DNA from: Capitella teleta
Lineage: Eukaryota; Annelida; Polychaeta; Capitellidae
Reading direction: 5' to 3'
Assembly: GCA_000328365.1 (NCBI GenBank)
Contig: KB306576.1
Coordinates: forward strand, 84,507-148,506
DNA: 64,000 bases
Part shown: positions 40,101 through 50,600 of the stretch, one piece after another
Layout of the letters: every line of letters begins with the position of its first letter
Position numbering within the stretch: position 1 is the first letter of the stretch
Notes under the pieces: model-generated
Databases searched by the model: none
What the model was told of the DNA's origin: nothing
Seen by the model: the letters and a program-made list of their open reading frames with translations, nothing else
Translations under genes and position numbers: made by a program

Positions 40101-41140
40101 CATGCATATCTGATTGTCAATAGAGATTGTTATGTCGGTGTGTCTCCTGGATAATCCTCTGGATTTTGTTACATAAACGGGGAACACATCAATCGTTTTC
40201 CATCTGCGAGGTTGCCAACAGGTACTCGTCTGAACAGCCAACTCCGTCTGTTAACAGTGTCCATCCGAAAGTTACACAGTAACCTTAATTAGCTTGGAGA
40301 TTAAACAATAAGTGGGAGAGCCACATCGAACTCGCCACCAAAATAAGCCACAAAAAAATAATGTAATTCCCTGTAAACACTGAAAAGGCTTAAGTTTTTT
40401 TCTTTAATCCAGCCATTGTCGACGCCCTGACTTTTGGCATTTCAATCTGGAGACTTGCAAGTACTGAAACAAACCGCAGGAAAATTAACTCCACGAAAAC
40501 ACAACACTCAAATTCACTAGAGAATTTTTCGTTATTGTGCGAACCAGTCCGCCAAATTCCGGAAAATGTCGACTGTTCTCATCAAATATTCGTCACAGAA
40601 CTCAATTTGCTAAAAAATAACCGAGAAACAATTAATTTGTGCCTTGGGCCCTAGAACCTGTTTTTATTAACATTAACATTTGAATTGATTTGCCTGGCAG
40701 CACGTTTGCAAAAAAATTTCTAACACGTGTTATTAGTATCCTGGGATATCGATTTGTATTAGTTACAATAGACAGTAAAACAAATATTTCTTGATACCGA
40801 GTTCCCATTCCGTTTTACCTTATTATTTTGGTTCAACGAGCAAACGTCCGGCAATGCATCGTTGTGTACATAATTATAGCACAGTATACGTGTATTAGCA
40901 TAGAGCCAACTTACAGATCCCACGAGACATTGCGAGGCGACTTCTTTATCCATCAGGGAAAAAACACCGTTTAATGGTGATTACAGCCGATTACGCAGTC
41001 TCCGATACTAAGAAACCCATTCTGCCGTCTCTTCGAGATCAACAGTTCATTTCTCTGATTCGAATTAAAATCTCATTACGGGAAGCAGGAAATCTCAACG
41101 ATGGATCAAATAATGAAGTTGATGAACTTTTAATCCAGAT
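25160..41140. other. About 16 kb gene desert between receptor and metalloprotease-like gene
   Basis: I find no exon with splice-site and domain support. Many frames of 60-156 codons exist (largest: minus 28039-28509 and plus 26271-26726), but all are unrecognised and most are overlapped on the opposite strand. The stretch holds AT-rich homeodomain-type TAAT clusters (about 30,440-31,280), the palindrome TTATTCATGAATAA at 34103-34116, a near copy TTATTCACGAATAA near 31,193, and three tandem GTTACCTGT motifs at 39389-39420. These could be enhancers of the neighbouring receptor; no transcript is evident. Confidence 0.45.
39389..39420. promoter_or_regulatory. Three GTTACCTGT boxes (Snail/ZEB-type E-boxes)
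   Basis: GTTACCTGT occurs at 39389-39397, 39403-39411 and 39412-39420, the last two directly abutting. A CACGTG E-box overlaps the start of the second copy (398-403). In reverse complement each reads ACAGGTAAC, which contains the CAGGTA core bound by Snail and ZEB zinc-finger repressors. Such homotypic clustering in 32 bases suggests a real binding site, although a small tandem duplication is an alternative. Confidence 0.4.
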
Positions 41141-41149
41141 ATAAACAGG

Positions 41150-41157
41150 TATATAAG
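41150..41157 (+). promoter_or_regulatory. TATA box of the metalloprotease-like gene
   Basis: TATATAAG lies 56 bases upstream of the start codon, placing transcription start near 41,180 and leaving a leader of about 30 bases. A focused TATA promoter suits a highly or tissue-specifically expressed secretory gene. Position and consensus are seen; activity is inferred. Confidence 0.65.
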
Positions 41158-41212
41158 GAGAAAGGAATGTTGAAGAAAACAAAATCGTACTCCGATCTCA
41201 TAAAGCTGAGTC

Positions 41213-42993
41213 ATGGGTCACATGATCATCTGCGCATGCGTGCTCTTCTTCTGTGTGGTTCCTGCTGTCCCAGGCACCCCCGAGGGTACACCAGAAAGCG
41301 TTCCCGAAGGTAAGTGTCTCTGATGATATGTTTTATTGTTGTTAATCTCTCTTGTATGCACAGATTCCAAGGCTCCTTCCCGACAGAAGAGGGCTGTTCC
41401 GCAGTACGCCATCATTCGTCTGCTCATGATGCCGGATCTGGATTATTACATCACTGAATTGTTGTACATCGGGAAGAACAACCCTCTGCAGGCGGCGTAT
41501 CTCACACGCAAGTCTCTCACTGAGAAGTTTCACCTTCTCGTAAAGGCTGTGAGTCACACTCGGATGACCTTCAATTTTAACCTTCATCTTATTTGATAAA
41601 AATCTCTATAGGTCAACATGCAATTCAGAGAGCTTGACAACGTTCCAGCATTCAAGGCTAACAATTTCCACATACGAGTGCAGCTACCCGATGAAAACAT
41701 CAATTTCCCAGTGAGTTACATGTGGAGGATGAAATGACTTCACTTTTGACATGCACACCTTTGCAGCTCAACGGAGTGATTTTCAATCAATCGATCATTG
41801 ATGTTCAAAATACCAATTGGCATCAAGTCCGTCAATTTGTGCGCGATTTGATTCCATCTACCAAAACTTACAACCTGGCAATTCTTTTCACCGAGTAAGT
41901 AATTATCACTGTATAATAATCCAATGAGTTTTTCCGATCTCAGCATCCAATAAATATGTATTTACCCCTCACAGTCATGATGTAACTCACCATACATTTG
42001 CTGATGTAGGTGGTACGTGTACAGTGTATCACTTGTAACCAAGAATCCTGAACTATATTGCTTACTTAGGTCTATCTTATGGAGACGCATGTGGATCTCC
42101 CCCAGCCGTCGCCATCATGCAAGAAACGTTTGGAATGGCATCTGCCAGGCATATCGCCCAAGCAGTTGCTCGATCGTGAGTCACATTCCAAATAATGCAT
42201 ACCGTATTTGTTCCTTAACGTAATGCTCACGCCAATGACAGGATGTTAACAGCTGTTTGTGGAGTAGTTATACCTAATTAATTTCAGCATTGGGCTAACT
42301 GAAACAGCTGCTAAGCCATGTGAGCGCCCGAACCATGCCATGTCTGGTACAATCGACTATCACTACGGACACTTTGAAAACCTGCAAAAGTTTTCCGATT
42401 GTAACATTAATACGATGCGAATGCGTTTGCTGGCAGATTCTGGTGGGCGCAGATTCCGTACTGCTGAGTAAAGACTTGTGAGTTTGAATTATATCAAATT
42501 TAAAGTCATAATTTTCCCAGGAGTGGTAATGTCAGAGCATGTCTGATTGATAAGACGGCTTACATCAATTATGAAGAAGATTACATGCTTACCGATGACC
42601 TTGGCCTGATGAAAAATGAATATAACAAGCACTATCAATGTTCCAGTCTCCATTGGAGCAAATGCCGTACCAATGCTAAAGTGAGATATTTAATTCTATG
42701 TTATTTCGCACAAAATTTAATTTCAGAACCTTCGCAACATCGATGACGAATGTGCCATGCTGACCTGCCCTCTTTCAGGCGGACAATGTGCCTTAGGGCA
42801 CAGTGTCCTAAGCGGAACACCGTGCGGGACTGGATCACGCAGCAACAGGGTAGGTTTTTAACGCTTCAGAGACTGGAGTTGATGTTTGTCTTTGCAGAGA
42901 TGCTACCTGGGGAAGTGCGTTAGTGCCAGCCTATTAAGAGCTTATCATGGTCGCGACCCATTCACATACTCCGGTCATAAACTCTATGCTTGA
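41213..42993 (+). CDS. Secreted ADAMTS/reprolysin-like pseudoprotease (ten exons)
   Basis: Exons: 41213-41309, 41364-41548, 41612-41710, 41767-41894, 41975-42012, 42070-42175, 42288-42467, 42521-42680, 42727-42849, 42898-42993. All introns are GT-AG, 46-112 bases, and phases agree, giving 403 residues. Residues 1-21 form a signal peptide; a furin-type RQKR sits at 39-42 after a very short pro-region. Residues about 43-260 align with the reprolysin (M12B) fold, including the GLSYGDACG strand and Met-turn Met236. The zinc helix, HExxHxxGxxH in active enzymes, reads QAVARSIGLTE at 213-223: Gln213, Ala214, Arg217 and Glu223 replace the three His and the catalytic Glu, while Gly220 is kept. Residues about 290-390 resemble the ADAMTS disintegrin-like/Cys-rich module (GTPCG, GKCV). 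There is no membrane anchor; Asn134 is a glycosylation site. The intact frame argues for a working non-enzymatic protein rather than a pseudogene. Initiation at the second Met (residue 4) is possible. Confidence 0.9.
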
Positions 42994-43013
42994 GGACTGC
43001 TTTAGGGGATCTA

Positions 43014-43019
43014 AATAAA
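43014..43019 (+). terminator. Poly(A) signal of the metalloprotease-like gene
   Basis: AATAAA lies 21 bases after the stop codon and is followed by a T-rich stretch at 43,041-43,049. Together with the TATA box it confines the gene to less than 1.9 kb. Confidence 0.7.
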
Positions 43020-43075
43020 TGAACCGTTCATGCACTGCTGGTTTTTTTCTACTTGTGGTCATTAGTGCATTACAG

Positions 43076-43155
43076 CGATTCTTGCCAGTGATGGCATTGT
43101 TGCAGAAATGCTTCACGCGGGGAACCAGTGCCCAAAGGAATTCAATAATTATGAG
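43076..43155 (+). other. Weak candidate alternative last exon
   Basis: A polypyrimidine tract and AG at 43,074-43,075 precede 80 bases that are open in two frames and end at GAG/gtaatt. Read in phase with exon 9 it would give an alternative tail that reaches a stop within 30 codons. No domain is recognised and the canonical last exon already ends the gene, so this may be chance. Confidence 0.15.
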
Positions 43156-43159
43156 GTAA

Positions 43160-46100
43160 TTTAGAAAGGCCACGGTGTGCATGCTTGGCTGTGAATATTA
43201 ATATTAAAATACTACATGATAATGAGACTGCATAGGTAATGTGAATGGATCAATGGAAGGTCAAAAAGGCATTGCCAATAATATAATATTAACGCAATGA
43301 ATAATCATATCTGACTGTGCAATTTGAAGTCGCTCTGTCAACAGATCCAAGTATTGCATGACCCCACAATAAGCCCTGATCTCAAAGATTTAATTCCCCT
43401 CATAAATCACAGCTCTGTCTCCGGATGGATTCCAGAAGCATTTAGAGCATCTTGACACGTCACGAATCATCAGAGACATATGCGATTACCTGCTATAATA
43501 CAGATCGCATGTGCTTGAACTAGCTGTGGGATTGGGTGTTTAATTATTAACGTGAATGGGGCGCAACTAACGATGCAGAACACATAAACTTTTTCTATGG
43601 GAAAACCAACACCTATTTTTGCAAAGCAGAGTTCGTTGCGGAAGTCATTTTAATCGTTTGTAGGACTTGTTCAACGAGTAGATACGAAGGAGGATAAATA
43701 CATGATGTATGAGCGTAAATTGTACGCATACTATGAATTCTATGCGCGGTCCTTTTTGAAATTAGCTATACTGATAGCAAATGCATGATTATCGTTACCA
43801 CCGTCGTGTGTTGGAGTCTAAATCGCCCACTCATCATCCAAACCGGCCCTTCGATTCTTTTGTTTTAATTCGCCTAATTAAGCATTGAATTTCATGCGAA
43901 TTTATCCCCGAATGAATGAATGAATTTTTGCAGTTATTCATGTCTCACTACCCGTTAATGCAGTTAATTATTAATGGAAGATTTTTTTTTCATTTTATTG
44001 AATATTCCTTGACGCATGGCATTGTGGTGTGGCTCTAGCTAGTGCAGCAGAAAAAAACACGGCGATTTAAGATCACAATGGATAAGAAACTTTGACATTT
44101 TCCCAGAATGCTCTGCCCCGTATCAGTGAATAGACCTATTTACGCCACATTAATCCATCCGAAACGTGTCAGAAAATGCAACACAAAGCAATCAGCACGG
44201 TGACGGCCCAAAGGTCAGAGGTGACGGAACAAGTCCACGGATATTATTATTAGTATGACTTACTTTGAGAGCCTCGTGTATCAGATTCATATATCATCAT
44301 AATCCGTGTCTATGTATTAATTAGCCAGGCGTTCGATGTGCGCTTCAGATGACGATCGCCTCGGATTGCGTCTGGCCTCCTTGTCAGACAAATCTTTGTA
44401 TGGTTTGTCTTCAATTTTCGATATAATGGTGTACTGGAATGAGATACTTCCTGTTGGATTTACTTTTCTTTCCCTTCTCCCCGAATGGTTCGGAAAGTGT
44501 GCCAATTGTTAAACTAGGCCGTATAGATCCGGCTTGATATGCCCTCTCACGTTGCAGTTCTGGGTGCACAGTGTTAATCAATGGATCATTTGCACGTAAA
44601 TTTGGTAGTTCCATACGTTGAAGGATTTTAGGATGGATGGTGGAAGTGGTAATATTTATTACATTATGAGATGCTGGGACCAACGACATTTTAAACACAG
44701 AAAAAAGTATTTAACAATGTTTCTTGCTTCGAAGTGTTCTTTTCGGGGATTACCAAGAGGGGAATGGGTATATTACATTAATTCTATATATATCTAGATA
44801 AATCTAGCAACGAGGTTAGTGTAAAATATTGATCAGATTAAATGGAATTACATCAATAATGTAAGCAGATCATTGAAAGAAATTCACACGAAGGCAGCAA
44901 AACCAAGCGTCATGCCTTGAATGAATTTCGCTGGAACAGATTCTTCCATGTAACCGATACTCATCACACATGACTAATTCATGTAAATTGCTATGTCTGC
45001 ATGCCAGGCCTCCGGTCTCCGGGCTGAATAACGATTTGCGAGCAAACGGGCCAACATGTGTCGAGCTTGTAATTTTATTCTTCTCCTCTTCCTCCTCCTT
45101 ACATCATCTTCATTATCATCATCCGAAACCCTCCTGGTCCGAAATAATCACCCTCATTCGGCGGAATCCTGTGTGTTATTTCCCTTATACCGTTCAGTCC
45201 AGAATCACATCTGAACTCCGATTGTCAGTGCGAGATAGATGAACCCAATGACCTCGTAGGGGCGCATGAATTCACAAGATTGTAATACGGATATTTTTCC
45301 TTCAGGCACGAGAGAGGCAGATACTTGCGATAACCTTGTCATTCAGGCTCACACGTTGTCAATGGTGACTAGCTCCAGTGCGATTAGAAGGCGGGGAGGT
45401 TCACTTATCTGACGTGACATCCCATCGCTGAATCTGAGCAGAAAGTGGTGTAAAATGGCATTTTCTATGGCTTCACTTTCATCCAGTCAGCCATCAGCAC
45501 TGGGAAAAGAGATCATCCGTCTGCTTCTTGTTCCATGTACGTACCTGTGTTTTATGAGGTTGGCAATTGTGTGTTACTCAAAAGCTCTTTTGAATATCAT
45601 CACCAGGTCATAATCAGGACAGGATGGATTAACAATCACATAATATTATTTGAACAGTTGTTGCCTATGGTTAACTGGTGACATTTCTCCAAAATACCTA
45701 TGCATTATTGTTTTTAATGTTCATGACAAATTATCATCAGATTTTTGCGTGCACGGTCTTACTGAAAACAAAATAGCTTGACCAAGCAAGGAAGTGACAT
45801 GGTGAGAATTCTCTTGTATAACCTCATATACATCTATATAACTATATCTCATATTTCTATCCGTGTGTGTGTGATAATACCAATGGTAGTTGTGGGACAT
45901 CCCAGTACATAAGTGCAATTGCGTTGAATTTTTACCAGTTTGAAATTTGAAAATGACCAGTCTTTGATTACAGTAATATACCTCCATCTACATGCAAGAA
46001 ATAGCAAGTGAGTTGGTACATGAGGGTCAAGGGCTGTCAGGCGCAGGGGGACACCCTGGGGGAGCCTCATGTGTCGATCCAGCTGCTTGTTGAATCACAG

Positions 46101-46634
46101 CGCTCCTCTTCCAAGAATATCCGCTTCGGATTAACAAAAAGTGCAGACAAAATTTTATAAACGTTGGACTTTCCTTGCAATTTACTCAGTGGACGGATTG
46201 AATTGCAAAACCCGCTTGCAATTACTGCAGTAGCAATGAGGACACATGTTTTGAACCATGTTTCCCTGTGTTGGAGTAATCTTTAGAGTGTGAATCAATG
46301 ATAATGCGTAATGCTCTGTGGAGAGATCGTTACCTTGAAGGGGCGAGCACAAGTGTCGCATCATGTCACATCTCGCTTTGTAAGAGTTGATGGAGAGAGA
46401 GGTTCATGTCATGATTACAGACTCGGACACCTCAAATGAACTTATTGCACACACGCCTGAAGAAGATTACAGACAAGATCAATGTATATAGACCATTCGT
46501 TCGCAGGTGTAAACATTGCTTGAGAGACATGCACCAATGATTTAAAGAGAAACGTCAATCAATAAACATGAAACACACGCCTGATGATTAGCTTTCTCTA
46601 TTGGGTATTAAAATTTCGCGCACTACGCCCCGAG
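43160..46634. other. Non-coding stretch, no gene seen
   Basis: AT-rich, with frames below 100 codons and no recognised domain. The motif gcatactatgaattctatgcgcgg near 43,727 (split by a variable middle) vaguely resembles sequence near 31,647, but too little is shared to name a repeat. Confidence 0.4.
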
Positions 46635-46648
46635 CGATGCTCACAAGC

Positions 46649-46848
46649 ATGAGGCATGAGGCATGATGGGGTTTTACAGCTCCACCCAACCCATTCGGGT
46701 GATACGGGCCCCAAGACAGAAGCCCAGGATCGGGGTTTCCCCTACTCTTATCGATAAATCCCAAGGTTTCTTTATCCTGCATACTACCATACCAAGCGCC
46801 TGGTCTTTTTATGCGGTTGGGCAGCACTGAAGATCTAGAGTCACAAAA
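46649..46848 (-). mobile_element. Retroposon copy A (200 bases, LINE/SINE 3'-end type)
   Basis: On the minus strand this copy ends in a hairpin-forming GC-rich segment (complement at 46667-46709) followed by a short tail of CATGCCT-type repeats. The same 43-base segment occurs at 50531-50573 with three C-to-T differences, two at CpG sites. The element is bracketed by cgatgctcacaagc (46635-46648) and cgatgctcaggagc (46849-46862), 12 of 14 identical: a diverged target-site duplication. A terminal stem followed by a variable short-repeat tail is typical of L2/CR1/RTE-like LINEs and the SINEs that borrow their ends. A minus-strand frame runs through it but shows no known domain; the family is not identified. 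Confidence 0.7.
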
Positions 46849-46862
46849 CGATGCTCAGGAGC

Positions 46863-47586
46863 TACATTGCACTTTCAAACAGGGCATCAGTTATAAATGT
46901 CTTATTCTGTACTTGTTCCTAGTTCCAGTCAATACGCAGATATTTAGACTGACCTAAGAAGTGATGAATAACTTTTCTTTCGCCATTCTTGCGTGATTTT
47001 ATTTGACAAATTTATCTTGATTTCCAGTTGACTTGTAGAGTACCATACATAGATATAGATAGAACCATATTTTTTACTGATAACTTTTGGAGTCTAGACA
47101 ACACGTAAAACCACATCAAAAACTCATACTTTGTAGTTGGTAGTGCAAATTGCCTCAATCAATCATTCCATGTCGATAAAAATCGGGAGCACAAAGCCTG
47201 ATGCATCAACATGTATAATATATATGTCAGCCCATGACATGAAAGCTTCGTGCATGCATAGCATATACTTTCGTAGTACCCTTTTCTCCATTAACAGTCA
47301 TTAAGCCTAAACTACAATTCCAAATGAGTCACCATGCCTTCTATGACACTGAAAATCATCGGATACCAAAAAAAAAATACAGGATATCCTCGAGCTTAAA
47401 TTGACGTAACGACTTAAATTCTACATCATTTATCCATGGGTTTGGTGGTAAGCTCCAAGCTCGTAACGAATACTCAACCGATCACTTTATATTGGGTTTA
47501 ATTTACCTTCAGCAAATATACTCCGAGTAGAGTATCAAAAATAATATAGTTATCTTAGTGGGTGGTTAGCACGGGACGAGTGAGCA

Positions 47587-47591
<5 letters not shown>
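46863..47591. other. Non-coding stretch, no gene seen
   Basis: AT-rich with no supported exon, repeat or RNA gene; it contains only A runs and short ATAT tracts. Confidence 0.45.

Positions 47592-47642
<51 letters not shown>
47592..47642. repeat. (AG)n microsatellite
   Basis: A pure AG dinucleotide array of about 25 units. Confidence 0.97.
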
Positions 47643-47645
<3 letters not shown>

Positions 47646-49736
47646 GTGTGAAATGTAGAGTGTCTCTATTTCTCATTGTTCATGGAAAATATTCGTCTTA
47701 TAATATACTAGAATCGTAGTTGTACGGCACTCTCCGTTTCTAATGGACAGTGCAGTAAATTTGTGTCTTCCGAATATTTGCTAACCGATAATTATGGCTG
47801 TGTTTGCTTCCCGCTTATTGCATATTGGCGAACTTCTGACCTCCATTGTCCGCTAATTGGATCCTGGTCTGCTGACCGATCAGTATTGCTGATTGCCTCT
47901 TGGGAGATGGAAGCAATCCCGTGCACGCTTTGCCCGAAGGTCTACATACATAGGCAGAGTTTATATAATCATAATTACATATGGTATAATGAAACATCGT
48001 GTAAAGTAGTTAAAGCACCATGCAATCCTAATATAAATTACGGGATACCGAATATGATACCGGATATTGAAAAACAGTTTATATTTTTATATCGGTATAT
48101 GTACTATTGATAGTTCAATTATGCGTGTAGCATAAATGTTAATTGGAAGTGTAACTACTACCTCGAATGCACGTGACGTTTCCTAAACTAAAGGCTGGTG
48201 TATCAATGCAAACATTCCTCAAATGCCCTCTTTCTCAGGGTCTACGACAGAAGCATTCTGGGCTGACATGTCCGTGAGAGAACGCATTCAAGCGTATCGT
48301 ATTTCCGAGAAATCTCCTTTAATTAAACATTAGTTCCGGTCATCCATGTGACATCCAGCTATCAGTGGCAGCCAATTACGATAGTATGACATTCGTTAAA
48401 TTATAGTAAAATAATTGGATTGGAATGCAGAAGCTGTAGGATCGAGTTCATTTGCTCCTTGAAGGATCAATATCCACAACAGGATTTCTGACGACAAAAG
48501 GTAACAAGTTGAATTGGTTTCGTACGAGAAAGCGAGACACTCGTTCGTTATTAAGCTTCTTCTCTAAATCTGCGTCGATCCTAATATTGTTGATGGTATT
48601 GAGAGACAGGAGGAAATATGTGAGCACTTCATAAATACATCGTATATATATATATAACGACCTCTATAATTGACATTATTGTGTCTCATACAGTGGAAAG
48701 GATATGTCCTTATTAATTGATGATTAATTGAGCTCCAGTGATATATGTCATGTAAATCTGATCAATGCTATTCTAGTCGAGCTCTATAAAGAAATTGAAA
48801 TCTACTAAACATGACGCTGACTCATGGCACTCATCTGAGCAATTTTTGAATGCGGAAACACAAGATGTCCTTGTTAATGTCAATGCTGTTTTCATGCCCA
48901 ATCCATGTTTTACAATTAAAGATGGAGAGCGTTCCGTATACCGCTGCTGTAAACGGGGTCATTTCGATTAAAGATATCTATCACAGCGATTTACTAAAAT
49001 ATCTAGTATTATTGGTAAATTATTGGACAAGTTAAATTTACCAAGGCATTTCTCTATTTTCAAGAAAAAAATAATCTAATTAACCAAAATCGAACCTTTG
49101 GCAATTATAAGAAACACTTTATTTATGTTAATTAGTTATCTTGCTTGCGCCAAAGGTTAGTTTGCCGTTCGAACATATAGCGTATGAAACTGAAGAACAA
49201 GACCAGGGTGTCTGGATGATTTTACATTAATATTTCCATTACGTTGCCTGTCAAGTTTTCGTTATGATCAAATTCATTCACGTGCATAAATCTCCGACAC
49301 GTATTTTTGCTCGATGCATATCAAGTAGATACATTCCACAACAAAATGTGCACTTACTAGGTATAAACTTCACAACACAATGTATTCCAAAGTTTATTCT
49401 CCAAGAAGGGCTCAAGTGACGTGGACCGTTCTGAGGCTGACACGGGCGTTGAAATGGCCAGAATAACAAAATATCAGGGAATCGAGTCAAATTTTCCCAA
49501 CATATATTGGCGAAGATGCTGATTTTTGACTGACAGAAGCGCTTCGGTGCATCCTTTCTCCTAGATACCTCGGAAGTTGATTCGGTATTATTGTAAATAT
49601 CTATAATATTTGTACAGCTTGATTGTGTATTTTTTTTAATGTTATCCCGTTAAGTTGTGTTCTGGACGGGTGTGGGGGTTTTCCCTAGTTGTATAACCAC
49701 GTGCCCTCCACGGACTGCGCTGTTATAGTATTAAAT
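47643..49736. other. Non-coding stretch, no gene seen
   Basis: The largest frame (47763-48110, plus) has no recognised domain. The last 150 bases before the ATT array include a moderately GC-rich block (gtgttctggacgggtgtggg near 49,658) that ends in an A/T tail. This could be the 3' end of an old retroposon whose tail expanded into the array; no flanking duplication could be seen. Confidence 0.35.
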
Positions 49737-49862
<126 letters not shown>

Positions 49863-49917
49863 TTAGGTTGCAAAAAATAAGAATATATTGTGTGAGTTTG
49901 ATGCAAACATGAGCGCT

Positions 49918-50512
<595 letters not shown>

Positions 50513-50524
50513 AATAGGAAATTT

Positions 50525-50588
50525 GTTGGCGCCCGTATCACCCGAACGGGTTGGGTGGAGCCGCAAAACCCCAATCAATCAATCAATC
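50525..50588 (+). mobile_element. Retroposon copy B: 64-base insert with perfect target duplication
   Basis: The host string AATAGGAAATTT occurs at 50513-50524 and again at 50589-50600, exactly flanking this insert. The insert is the terminal part of the element at 46.6 kb (43-base core at 50531-50573, containing the small stem cccgaacggg) followed by four AATC units. A 5'-truncated body, a short-repeat 3' tail and a 12-base target duplication are diagnostic of target-primed reverse transcription. The duplication has no mismatch, so this insertion is younger than copy A, whose duplication has decayed. No coding capacity is possible at this length. Confidence 0.85.
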
Positions 50589-50600
50589 AATAGGAAATTT

